Shown here: piece after piece, positions 1 through 6,729 of the stretch | Numbering within the stretch: position 1 is the first letter of the stretch | Layout: every line of letters starts with the position of its first letter | NCBI GenBank assembly: GCA_009776995.1 | Contig: WRMR01000115.1 | Span: 1-11,262, forward strand | Reading direction: 5' to 3' | Length of the DNA stretch: 11,262 bases | Source: Planctomycetaceae bacterium | GTDB taxonomy: Bacteria > Planctomycetota > Planctomycetia > Pirellulales > Thermoguttaceae | Notes under the pieces: model-generated | Seen by the model: only the letters and a program-made list of their open reading frames with translations | What the model was told of the DNA's origin: nothing | Database searches by the model: none | Position numbers and translations under genes: made by a program

Positions 1-1
1 C

Positions 2-832
2 CCGGAGAACGTGAAATGGGTCTTTTGGGGCGGAAACGGAAAATACTTGATTGGCTCGTTTGACGGGACAACGTTTACGAAGGAAACGGAACCGCTCACC
101 AACAAATACGGCGGGAACGATTACGCAGCCATGACGTTTAGCGATGCCCCCGACGGACGGCGAATCCAACTGTCGTGGATGTCTGGCGGTCAGTATCCTG
201 AAATGCCGTTTCATCAGCAGTTTACGATTCCCCGCGAATTGACGCTCCGAACGACGCCCAACGGTATTCGCCTGTTCATGGAACCGGTCAAAGAGGTGGA
301 GTCGTTGCGATACCAAATGAATGAAGTGAAAGACGTGGTTGTTTCGCCTGGGAAAGTCTGGCTCATTCCATTTGTCAATTCCGGTTACTGGGTTTTGTGG
401 TGTGGACCAAGTAGGTATGGGCACCTGCTTATCAACTCGCCGCTCTGCGATAATGAATTGAAAATTGACGTCAGCAAGGCGGACCGGCTTGCGATTCGGA
501 TTGGGGAGCAGATGGTTCTGTACGACGCACAAAAGGGACAGATAGTATTGGATAACATTTCCGCCCCGATTACGGTTGACGACGGTATTCTGAAACTCCG
601 CATTCTGTATGACAGGACTTCAATCGAACTGTTTGCCCAGGACGGCGAAGTCCAGATCGCCAAATGTTTTCTCCCGAAAACCGGCAGCTCCTCTCAAGAT
701 TTGAGTGAGTTTTACAAAGGAATGAAAATTTCAGCTCATGGAGGTGATGTAAAAATTCTCGACGCCAAAACCTGGGGCATGCGTTCGGTTTGGCCAAAAA
801 GACAAGTCGAAACTACAAACGGTGATTTATGA
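2..832 (+). CDS. Glycoside hydrolase family 32 (levanase/fructanase-type), C-terminal part only
   Basis: The frame is open from the left edge (the codons before the GTG at 11 read P-E-N), so the true start lies upstream. GH32 enzymes hydrolyse beta-fructosides such as levan, inulin and sucrose. The visible part starts in the last blades of the five-bladed propeller (KWVFWGGNGKYLIGSFDG, then the stretch around YAAMTFSDAPDGRRIQLSWM and MPFHQQFTIPRELTLR, typical of levanases). It then covers the C-terminal beta-sandwich, with a late ILYDRTSIELFAQDG strand pair typical of the family. The catalytic motifs (WMNDPNG nucleophile, RDP, EC acid/base) belong to the N-terminal part and are outside the window, so activity cannot be judged. 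The TGA stop overlaps the ATG of the next gene, which implies translational coupling. Exact substrate is unknown. Confidence 0.9.
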   Translation, partial: PENVKWVFWGGNGKYLIGSFDGTTFTKETEPLTNKYGGNDYAAMTFSDAPDGRRIQLSWMSGGQYPEMPFHQQFTIPRELTLRTTPNGIRLFMEPVKEVESLRYQMNEVKDVVVSPGKVWLIPFVNSGYWVLWCGPSRYGHLLINSPLCDNELKIDVSKADRLAIRIGEQMVLYDAQKGQIVLDNISAPITVDDGILKLRILYDRTSIELFAQDGEVQIAKCFLPKTGSSSQDLSEFYKGMKISAHGGDVKILDAKTWGMRSVWPKRQVETTNGDL

Positions 833-1944
833 AATATTTCTTGTTGCTCCTCCTGACATTTGCGGGATCGTTCGTCTTTGCCCAAAGGCCGGACTTGATG
901 ACCTTCAAGGACGAAAACGGTGAGCGTCGGGAAGTCAGGTCGGAAAAAGACTGGGAAGTCCGGCGTCAGGAAATTCTCGACGCCATGCAGGAAGTCATGG
1001 GCAAACTGCCGGATCGTGACAATTTTCCCCCATTGGACATGCAAGTCATTCACGTCCAGGAAGAGGAAACTTTTGTCCGCAAGACAATCCGATTTACGGC
1101 GGCGGAAAACGAATTTGTACCGGCCTACCTTTATCTTCCGATTCGTGACGGGAAAAGTGTTTCGGGCAAACGTCCGGCCATTCTCGTCCCCCATGAAACC
1201 GACGATATGGGAAAACGCTCGGTCGATGGCGAACGTCCTCGACCCAATCGGGCTTACGCCCGTGAACTTGCCCTGCGCGGTTATGTTGTCATTGCGCCGG
1301 ACTACCCGAGTTTCGGGGAATTGAAAGACTACGATTTCAAGGCGGCGCGATACGCTTCCGGCACCATGGCGGGAATTTTTTACCATATTCGATGTGTTGA
1401 CCTGTTGCAGGGCTTGGACGAGGTCGATCCCGACCGCATCGGCGTGATCGGCCATTCCCTCGGCGGACACAACGCCATGTTTGTTGCCGCTTTTGATTCC
1501 CGCATCAAAGTGATCGTCGCAAGTTGCGGGTGGACGCAATTTGCCAATTACGATATTGGCCCCGTCGGAATCCAACACTACGGCGGCCGATTGGGACCGT
1601 GGGCACAGGACCGGTACATGCCGCTCATCCGGGAAAAATTCCAATTGGACGAAAAGCGGATTCCATTCGAGTTTCATGAGGTCATAGCACTCTTTGCACC
1701 CCGTGTTTTCTTTTCCAATTCGCCCGTTCACGACGCCAATTTCGATGTCGCCGGCGTCCGGGATGGCATCGAACTTGCATCGAAAGCATATACCTTTCAC
1801 CATTCGGAAGGCAACCTCCAGGTCCGTTATCCCGAAGCGGAACACGACTTTCCTCCTGATGTCCGGCTCGAAGCTTACCGGTTGTTCGATCGAGTGCTGG
1901 CTTTTCAACCTGATCGCGACGACTGCCTGATGAATCCGAAATAA
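829..1944 (+). CDS. Secreted alpha/beta-hydrolase, acetyl xylan esterase/dienelactone hydrolase-like
   Basis: This 371-residue protein has a short basic N-terminus, a hydrophobic stretch at 4-17 and a likely signal peptidase I site after VFA (residue 18), so export is expected. An N-terminal helical lead-in (DWEVRRQEILDAMQEVMGKL, 41-60) is common in planctomycete esterase-like hydrolases. The hydrolase core follows: a strand near 116-121, RGYVVIAPDYPSFG at 150-163, the nucleophile elbow GHSLGG with Ser210, and a C-terminal EAEHDFP with His339 as the likely catalytic histidine. The acid is probably Asp302 or Asp306 in PVHDANFDVAGV. There is no clear Shine-Dalgarno sequence. The ATG overlaps the upstream GH32 stop (ATGA), so translation is probably coupled. 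Together with GH32 it suggests removal of acyl groups from a plant or microbial polysaccharide; that substrate is inferred. A peptidase-like relative is less likely. Confidence 0.87.
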   Translation: MKYFLLLLLTFAGSFVFAQRPDLMTFKDENGERREVRSEKDWEVRRQEILDAMQEVMGKLPDRDNFPPLDMQVIHVQEEETFVRKTIRFTAAENEFVPAYLYLPIRDGKSVSGKRPAILVPHETDDMGKRSVDGERPRPNRAYARELALRGYVVIAPDYPSFGELKDYDFKAARYASGTMAGIFYHIRCVDLLQGLDEVDPDRIGVIGHSLGGHNAMFVAAFDSRIKVIVASCGWTQFANYDIGPVGIQHYGGRLGPWAQDRYMPLIREKFQLDEKRIPFEFHEVIALFAPRVFFSNSPVHDANFDVAGVRDGIELASKAYTFHHSEGNLQVRYPEAEHDFPPDVRLEAYRLFDRVLAFQPDRDDCLMNPK

Positions 1945-1992
1945 GCAAAGGTCGAAATATTTTTAATCAATTACCATCACTTTTTCTCAAAG

Positions 1993-1997
1993 AAGGA
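1993..1997 (+). promoter_or_regulatory. Shine-Dalgarno sequence of the DegT-family gene
   Basis: AAGGA lies 8 bases before the ATG at 2006. It supports this start, which keeps the complete Tat signal, and contrasts with the preceding gene, which has no such site and relies on overlap. Confidence 0.6.
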
Positions 1998-2005
1998 ATA
2001 CGATT

Positions 2006-3391
2006 ATGCCCAAAGACAATGTGACCAGACGTTCGTTTCTCAAGAGCAGTGGATTGGCGGCTGTCGGTGCCGTTTTGGCAACGCAGGTATCGCCTGGAGT
2101 TGCCCAAACCGACGCCGTTTCCGATGCCGCTGTTCCCGCCATTCTCGGTGGCCCCAAATCCCACACATCGGGATGGAAAGGCTGGCCGCAGTGGGATGCG
2201 GAAAAGTTCAACCCGCGCATGAACGCCGTGATGAGCGGTCGTGTCTGGTCGCGCAGCGGCAAGGTTGACGAATTTGAAAAGAAATGGGCCGAAATGCACG
2301 GCTCAAAGCATTGCCTCACGACAGTCAACGGCACCAATGCCCTGAGTGCCGCTTGGATGCAGTTGGACATCCGTCCCGGCGACGAGGTGATTTGCGCCCC
2401 TTACACTTTCAGTGCCTCGGTGTTCGGTGTCCTCTACAAAGGGGCCATGCCGGTTTGGGCGGACATTGATCCGATGACGTTCCAAATCGACCCGGAAAAA
2501 ATCAAGGCGAAAATCACGCCGCGCACCAAGGGAATTCTGCCCGTCCACATCTGCGGATATCCCTCCGACATGCCGGCCATTATGCAAATCGCCAAAGAAC
2601 ACAATCTGTTCGTTGTGGAAGACGCTTGCCAGGCTCACCTGGCGGAAATCGACGGCCAAAAGGTTGGAACTTTCGGCAACGCCGGTTGCTTCAGTTTCCA
2701 GACCTCGAAAAATCTTCCCATCGGAGAAGGCGGTGGGATTCTGACGGATGACACCGAGTATTATCACCGGCTTTATTCCTACCATAATTACGGATATGCG
2801 TCGGGAACCAAGCCCGGCCAAGTGTCCAGCGGTATCACTTCCTTCATCCTTGCGACCAAAATTCGCATGGCTGAATACCAGGCCGTGATCGGATTGTGCC
2901 AAATGGAAAAGCTCGAAGAGGAACACCTGATACGAAACGAAAATGCAACGTACCTAAGTGCAAAGCTTTCCGCCTATCCCGGTGTCACGCCGGTCAAATT
3001 TCATAAGGGTGGGACGCAAGCGTCCTATTACATTTACTCCATGGTTTACAACCCGGAAGGCTTGGACGGGCTTTCCCGCGGACGGTTTTTGGAAGCACTG
3101 AACGCCGAAGGGGTTCCGGCGTACACCGGTTACCCGAACGATCCGATTTACACGCAACCGTTCCTCAATGATGTGTTTCAATCCGAAATATATCAAAAAT
3201 TTTACACGAAAGACGAACTGGATTTTGAAAAATACAAAGAGCGAAACCACTGCCCGGCTTTGATCAAGACCTTCAATTCGGCCATTTGGATCGGTGCCCA
3301 GGGAATCATGCTCGGAACAAAATCCGACATGGATGACATTGTCAACGCCGTGGACAAAATCCATAATAACGTCGCGAAGATCAAGGGTTGA
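2006..3391 (+). CDS. Tat-exported DegT/DnrJ/EryC1/StrS-family PLP aminotransferase
   Basis: This is a 461-residue fold-type I PLP enzyme of the sugar aminotransferase family. Residues 1-34 form a twin-arginine signal (TRRSFLKSSG followed by a mild hydrophobic stretch ending in GVAQ). Core motifs are: SRSGKVDEFEKKWAE (82-96), the cofactor-phosphate loop TTVNGTNAL (105-113), EVICAPYTFSAS (127-138), VVEDACQAH with Asp206 expected to contact the pyridine nitrogen, and FSFQTSKNLPIGEGG with Lys235 as the Schiff-base lysine. All key residues are present, so it should be active. Most relatives work in the cytoplasm on nucleotide-linked keto sugars; a Tat signal implies folding with PLP before export, a pattern seen in planctomycetes. 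The amino acceptor outside the cytoplasm is unknown. It follows the hydrolase by 61 bases with no obvious terminator between, so it is probably co-transcribed. Confidence 0.92.
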   Translation: MPKDNVTRRSFLKSSGLAAVGAVLATQVSPGVAQTDAVSDAAVPAILGGPKSHTSGWKGWPQWDAEKFNPRMNAVMSGRVWSRSGKVDEFEKKWAEMHGSKHCLTTVNGTNALSAAWMQLDIRPGDEVICAPYTFSASVFGVLYKGAMPVWADIDPMTFQIDPEKIKAKITPRTKGILPVHICGYPSDMPAIMQIAKEHNLFVVEDACQAHLAEIDGQKVGTFGNAGCFSFQTSKNLPIGEGGGILTDDTEYYHRLYSYHNYGYASGTKPGQVSSGITSFILATKIRMAEYQAVIGLCQMEKLEEEHLIRNENATYLSAKLSAYPGVTPVKFHKGGTQASYYIYSMVYNPEGLDGLSRGRFLEALNAEGVPAYTGYPNDPIYTQPFLNDVFQSEIYQKFYTKDELDFEKYKERNHCPALIKTFNSAIWIGAQGIMLGTKSDMDDIVNAVDKIHNNVAKIKG

Positions 3392-3596
3392 CCTGTCGCG
3401 AAAAGAGCGACTGCGCGTCACAAACGGATTTCGATAAGGTTTTCGCCAAAAAAATCAGCGGACAGGATTTGCAAGTTGATTTTCTTTTCGACTGGATGAA
3501 CAAGATTTTTAGAATTGAGAGATATTCCTTGTCGCCCTCAACCTAATCATCCTGGAAATCTTGTCTTAATATTTTCCGGCGAAAGCCCTGATTGCA

Positions 3597-5045
3597 TCAA
3601 AGGCTGTCCCCAAAATCCTCCCGAAATTTCGCGACGAGTCGTTGCTGCCAGTCACCGATCTGTTCCAGGGTACCGTAGAAGAATCGAAGAATTCTCGGTT
3701 CGTCGAGCCATTGGAGGCCGCCGACCAAGTGGCGATTTTGGCAGAGCCAGTTGACCCGATCCACCGTGTAAACGATCTGCGACATGGTGAACACCCGGCG
3801 CGGCAGGGCCAGCCGGACAAGTTCCATGGGAGCAATCGGCTCCGAACCGTCTTCATTTCGCTGCTCGGACAGCGTACCTCGCTCCATTCCACGGACACCG
3901 CTGATGATATAAAGTGCCGACGCCAATGAACCCGCCGGATATTCCGTCGGCTTCAGATGTGGCAAAAAGTCCCGTGCGTTGAGGTGGCAACCGAGTCCGC
4001 CCGGCGGGGTCACGACCGGGACGTTATGCTTGATGAGCTCGTTCGTCATGTATTCGATGAACTGCGGTCCCTGCGATATGACGTCCTCGTCCAGCGTTTC
4101 ATACATGCCGACCGCCAGTGCCTCCATTTCGCGAACCGACATCCCGCCATACGTCAAAAAACCTTCATACAACGGAATGAACCCCCGGATATCCAGGTAA
4201 TACTGCCTGCTGGCCGTGCAAATTCCGCCACCGCGCGCGAAACCGAGTTTGCGACCCGAAAAATAGAGGATGTCGCTCGCCTCGGCCATGGCCAGGGCGA
4301 TTTCATGGATGCTCATGTCTTTGCAAGCGGCTTCGCGCTGCTTGATGAAATGGAGATTGTCCGAAAGGAGACTGACGTCCTGAATGAGCGGAATGCCGTT
4401 GGCGCGGCAAAGCTTCGACACCTCCCGCAAATTTTGCAACGAATACGGTTGCCCGCCGATGAGATTGGTGCCGGCTTCCATACGGACATAACCGATTCCC
4501 TCCCTGCCGCGTTCGGCGATGATCTGTTTCAAGGCCGCAATATCCAAGTTTCCTTTGAACGGGCAAGTGGAGGTCATGTCGAAGGCGTCTTTCACGGGGA
4601 TTTCCAGAATTTCGCCGCCCAACTCGGTGATATGAGCTTTTGCCGTGGTGAAGTGATAGTTCATCGGGACCACCTGCCCTTTTTTGAGGAAGGTCTTGGA
4701 CAGGACGTGTTCACAGGCGCGGCCCTGGTGGGCGGGCAGAAAGTATTCCATCCCGAAAACGTGCCGCAACGCCTTCTCCAGGCGATAGAAGGTGGCCGAA
4801 CCGGCGTAACTGTCATCGGCCTGCGACATGGCCGCGAGCTGATCGTTCGACATGGCATTGACGCCGCTGTCGGTCAGCATGTCAAGAAAAACGTCCGCGT
4901 TTTTCAAAAGGAACGTGTTGTTCCCGGCTTGTTGCATGGCTTCCAGCCGTTCGTTGATCGGAAGCAGGTTGAGCTTTTGGATGATCCGGACGCGGTGCAT
5001 TTCAATCGGTGTTGTCTTGCCGGAAAAAAATTTGATGTTGGCCAT
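3597..5045 (-). CDS. Tryptophanase-family beta-eliminating lyase (tryptophanase/tyrosine phenol-lyase type)
   Basis: The product has 482 residues, starting at MANIKFF; the frame stays open farther upstream but that part has no family resemblance. A weak GAAAGA lies ahead of the ATG. Family members split tryptophan or tyrosine to indole or phenol, pyruvate and ammonia using PLP. Motifs: NNTFLL (42-47), DMLTDSG (55-61), SYAGS (79-83), PAHQGR (104-109), Asn194 in GTNLIGGQP, Asp223 for the pyridine nitrogen, Schiff-base Lys266 in FSGRKLG, and Arg411 for the substrate carboxylate. By alignment from memory to Citrobacter tyrosine phenol-lyase (TPL), Phe132, Thr133, Arg389 and Phe455 match its F123, T124, R381 and F448, whereas tryptophanase has Asp, Ile and His at the last three. 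But TPL R217, D258 and H343 are replaced by Leu226, Leu267 and Leu351. Substrate is therefore uncertain. It has its own promoter and leader downstream of the sigma factor gene. Confidence 0.88.
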   Translation of the reverse strand: MANIKFFSGKTTPIEMHRVRIIQKLNLLPINERLEAMQQAGNNTFLLKNADVFLDMLTDSGVNAMSNDQLAAMSQADDSYAGSATFYRLEKALRHVFGMEYFLPAHQGRACEHVLSKTFLKKGQVVPMNYHFTTAKAHITELGGEILEIPVKDAFDMTSTCPFKGNLDIAALKQIIAERGREGIGYVRMEAGTNLIGGQPYSLQNLREVSKLCRANGIPLIQDVSLLSDNLHFIKQREAACKDMSIHEIALAMAEASDILYFSGRKLGFARGGGICTASRQYYLDIRGFIPLYEGFLTYGGMSVREMEALAVGMYETLDEDVISQGPQFIEYMTNELIKHNVPVVTPPGGLGCHLNARDFLPHLKPTEYPAGSLASALYIISGVRGMERGTLSEQRNEDGSEPIAPMELVRLALPRRVFTMSQIVYTVDRVNWLCQNRHLVGGLQWLDEPRILRFFYGTLEQIGDWQQRLVAKFREDFGDSL

Positions 5046-5113
5046 GATGTTTGGTCTTTCGTAGTGTGGAGTTGCGGGGTGGTGTGAGAAATGCCGGGAA
5101 TGGTGAGATCGGT

Positions 5114-5144
5114 TTTCCGAAACGATCGGAGGACTTTTCGGAAA
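5114..5144 (-). repeat. 9-bp perfect inverted repeat in the lyase leader
   Basis: TTTCCGAAA (5114-5122) and TTTCGGAAA (5136-5144) are perfect inverted copies separated by 13 bases. The element lies between the predicted promoter and the lyase ATG. As RNA it would form a 9-bp hairpin; as DNA it could be an operator. On the minus strand the loop contains CCTCC, which is complementary to a Shine-Dalgarno sequence. No known riboswitch was recognised. Confidence 0.45.
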
Positions 5145-5160
5145 TAACAACTCACTATAC

Positions 5161-5188
5161 AGTTTACCAAAATGATCCCGTTATGCAA
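5161..5188 (-). promoter_or_regulatory. Predicted promoter of the tryptophanase-family gene
   Basis: Reading the minus strand, TTGCAT (5188-5183) and TAAACT (5166-5161) are separated by 16 bases, matching sigma-70-type -35 and -10 boxes at 5/6 and 4/6. It lies just after the sigma factor terminator and about 115 bases before the ATG, leaving a leader of roughly 110 bases. TATAGT at 5159-5154 is an alternative -10 but has no -35 at proper spacing. Confidence 0.4.
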
Positions 5189-5211
5189 CCTAACGCTACC
5201 TGGCCGCAATC

Positions 5212-5238
5212 AAAAAAACAACCCGGTGACGCCGGTTT
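5212..5238 (-). terminator. Intrinsic terminator of the sigma factor gene
   Basis: On the minus strand CCGG and CCGG (5235-5232 and 5226-5223) pair around a five-base loop, with flanking A-T pairs after a one-base bulge, followed by seven T (5218-5212). The stem is short but the T tract is good. It lies about 130 bases after the sigma stop codon and upstream of the lyase promoter, so it should separate the two transcription units. Confidence 0.5.
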
Positions 5239-5262
5239 GAATGCGGGGTTCGTCCTGAAAGA

Positions 5263-5286
5263 ACGGTTCCCGGTTCCAGGAACCGT
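5263..5286 (-). other. Stem-loop downstream of the sigma factor gene
   Basis: ACGGTTCC (5263-5270) and GGAACCGT (5279-5286) are perfect 8-bp inverted copies with an 8-base spacer; the inner GGTTCC/GGAACC copy offers a competing pairing. On the minus strand it is followed by TCTTTC. It may be a first, weaker terminator or an RNA-stabilising 3' hairpin in tandem with the T-tract terminator. Confidence 0.4.
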
Positions 5287-5366
5287 GGCTCAACGGCAAA
5301 ACCTTCGTGGGGAATACAAAAATCCCTTCATTGCGATTTCACACCAGTGACGCCGACGGAAATGAT

Positions 5367-6149
5367 TTACGCAAATTCCGGCCGGCGTTCGAGCAGTTGT
5401 TTTTGCAGGCGTTCGACAATGCTGCTGTGCATCTGGCTGACCCGGCTTTCGCTCAGGGCAAGCGTCATGCCGACCTCTTTCATGGTCAGCTCCTCATAGT
5501 AGTACAAGATGATGATCAGCCTTTCGTTCCGGCTGAGCCCCCGCGTGACCAGCCGCATGATGTCCGACTTTTGAATCCGGCCAGTCGGGTCTTCACCCTT
5601 CTGATCCTCGATCATGTCGATTTCGCTGACGTCTTTCGAACCGTCGGTTTCGTACCACTTTTTGTTCAGGCTGACAATATTGGCCGTGTTGGCGTCAAAG
5701 AGAATTCTGTCCAAATCGCCGGAACTGATGCCCATGTGGTGCGACAATTCGTCATGCGTCGGCGTGCGTCCGAGTTCGTCACTCAATTCCTTGCTCGCTT
5801 CGGAGAGTTTTCGTGTCCGCGAACGCACCAGACGCGGCACCCAATCCATGTTGCGGAGTTCGTCCAGCATGGCTCCGCGGATACGCGGCACGCAGTAGGT
5901 CTCGAATTTCACGCCCCGCGTGAGATCGAAGGCGTCAATCGCGTCCATCAGGCCGAAGACCCCGGCTGAAACCAGGTCGTCCAGTTCGACTTCGTCCGGA
6001 AGCCGGGAGCAAACCCGTTCGCCGTGAAACTGCACCAGCGGCATGTAGTGTTCGATCAAGACATTGCGCAGTTCCTGGTTGGAACGGTCCGTATCGAATT
6101 CTTCCCACAGCTTTGCCACATCTTCGGCACACAACTGTGCTAAAACCAT
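5367..6149 (-). CDS. FliA/WhiG-family RNA polymerase sigma factor
   Basis: The 260-residue product (MVLAQLCAEDV...) is a group 3 sigma-70-type factor that directs RNA polymerase to a specific promoter set. Region 2 spans about 28-105, with the core-binding and -10 recognition stretch DLVSAGVFGLMDAIDAF (58-74) and VKFETYCVPRIRGAMLDELR (80-99). Region 3 spans about 108-180 (RTRKLSEASKELSDELGRTP). Region 4 spans about 205-252, with the helix-turn-helix LTMKEVGMTLALSESRVSQM (221-240) for the -35 box. Length fits FliA/WhiG proteins. The ATG at 6149 is chosen because GGAGG lies 6 bases upstream; the 21 extra residues available farther upstream do not fit the family. No flagellar gene or anti-sigma factor is in view, so the controlled process cannot be named. 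It may be single-gene transcribed. Confidence 0.93.
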   Translation of the reverse strand: MVLAQLCAEDVAKLWEEFDTDRSNQELRNVLIEHYMPLVQFHGERVCSRLPDEVELDDLVSAGVFGLMDAIDAFDLTRGVKFETYCVPRIRGAMLDELRNMDWVPRLVRSRTRKLSEASKELSDELGRTPTHDELSHHMGISSGDLDRILFDANTANIVSLNKKWYETDGSKDVSEIDMIEDQKGEDPTGRIQKSDIMRLVTRGLSRNERLIIILYYYEELTMKEVGMTLALSESRVSQMHSSIVERLQKQLLERRPEFA

Positions 6150-6155
6150 AGTTAT

Positions 6156-6160
6156 CCTCC
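6156..6160 (-). promoter_or_regulatory. Shine-Dalgarno sequence fixing the sigma factor start
   Basis: On the minus strand GGAGG is followed by ATAACT and then ATG (6149). This strong site decides against the longer in-frame start at 6212. Confidence 0.8.
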
Positions 6161-6249
6161 ATGATTTCTTGTTCGAGCGTTTCCTGGGGGGAAAGGGCAA
6201 ACAAACGATCATCCGTCAACGCTTGCCGCGCCGCTTCGTTTGACGACCC

Positions 6250-6334
6250 TGTCACAAGAGGGGACGTTCGCTCTTCGAACGATCATCAAGCGTTCCGCGA
6301 GTTCCAGCCCACCTGCTTAACCCACTTTGTGACA
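6250..6334. promoter_or_regulatory. Pair of inverted TTGTGACA boxes upstream of the sigma gene
   Basis: TTGTGACA occurs at 6327-6334, inside the near-palindrome CTTTGT-G-ACAAAG (6325-6337), and again as its exact reverse complement TGTCACAA at 6250-6257, centres 77 bases apart. Such boxes resemble operator half-sites, including the TGTGA core used by Crp/Fnr-type regulators, but no regulator is identified. They lie about 100-190 bases before the sigma start. Confidence 0.3.
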
Positions 6335-6462
6335 AAGGCGAAATGCTCTGATTGTTACGGCACAATCAAGACGCAAATCAATATCGATGACGCATGAAGA
6401 CATGCGAACACGACAAGAATCCAACGCGTTGAAAAGCCTCAAAACAACAAAACATCGCTCGA

Positions 6463-6511
6463 ACCGGGGGGATGCCCCCGGTCGATAAAAATGCCCTTAA
6501 CCAGTTTATCG
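6463..6511. repeat. Two adjoining hairpins, one GC-rich and one AT-rich
   Basis: ACCGGGGG (6463-6470), loop GATG, CCCCCGGT (6475-6482) is a perfect 8-bp stem. It is directly followed by CGATAAA (6483-6489) and TTTATCG (6505-6511), a perfect 7-bp inverted repeat with a 15-base spacer. Neither strand has a run of T right after the GC stem, so a standard intrinsic terminator is not clearly supported, although the minus-strand flank is T-rich. Confidence 0.5.
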
Positions 6512-6529
6512 TCAGAAAAAATCGGCTTA

Positions 6530-6558
6530 TTGAGCAAAAAAGATAAAATCGCTACAAT
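6530..6558 (+). promoter_or_regulatory. Strong predicted sigma-70 promoter with no gene downstream
   Basis: TTGAGC (6530-6535) and TACAAT (6553-6558) are separated by 17 bases and match the -35 and -10 consensus at 4/6 and 5/6; the spacer is A-rich. Transcription would start near 6565 and run toward the end of ribD, which is on the other strand. No recognised plus-strand gene follows until 8177. Confidence 0.5.
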
Positions 6559-6617
6559 ATACCCAGTCGCACACCGGAATTTTTTGTCTAAACATGCGAA
6601 AAACGATTTATGTACAG

Positions 6618-6635
6618 ACAAAAGACGTCTTTTGT
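6618..6635. repeat. 18-bp perfect palindrome
   Basis: ACAAAAGAC (6618-6626) is immediately followed by its exact reverse complement GTCTTTTGT (6627-6635). It could be a dimeric regulator site or, in RNA, a 7-bp hairpin with an ACGT loop. It lies about 55 bases after the predicted start of the plus-strand transcript. Confidence 0.55.
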
Positions 6636-6645
6636 AACATTTCAG

Positions 6646-6659
6646 CCGCAATCGTGCGG
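6646..6659 (+). other. Small GC-rich hairpin
   Basis: CCGCA (6646-6650), loop ATCG, TGCGG (6655-6659) is a perfect 5-bp stem. A run of five T (6670-6674) follows about ten bases later, so it may be a weak terminator for the predicted plus-strand transcript. Confidence 0.35.
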
Positions 6660-6729
6660 GTGAACCAGATTTTTACCGGAAACTTTCTGCCAAATAAAGC
6701 ATGAAACGTTTTCTTGGTGCAATGTGGTG

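Noticed and set aside
736..1908. Long open frame (390 codons) on the minus strand opposite the alpha/beta-hydrolase
   Set aside because: The plus-strand gene has a signal peptide, GHSLGG and catalytic His; the antisense frame shows no family features.
3395..3411. GTCGC/GCGAC hairpin after the DegT-family gene as a terminator
   Set aside because: The stem is only 5 bp with a 7-base loop and no T run follows; nothing else convincing was seen in 3392-3596 apart from a widely spaced 9-bp inverted repeat (3500-3508 and 3556-3564).
3957..5087. Long open frame (376 codons) on the plus strand opposite the lyase gene
   Set aside because: It is antisense to a gene with clear family motifs, has no recognisable motif of its own, and is a by-product of codon usage.
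5046..5160. TnaC-like leader peptide for the lyase gene
   Set aside because: No ATG occurs on the minus strand between the predicted promoter and the gene start, and the GTG-started frame found there has no TnaC-like sequence.
6161..6397. 78-codon plus-strand frame upstream of the sigma gene
   Set aside because: It lies over the sigma gene's leader with no promoter or ribosome-binding site in front and has no recognisable domain despite two CxxC-like cysteines.
6439..6651. 70-codon minus-strand frame in the intergenic block
   Set aside because: It runs through the palindrome and hairpins, has no Shine-Dalgarno site and no recognisable motif.
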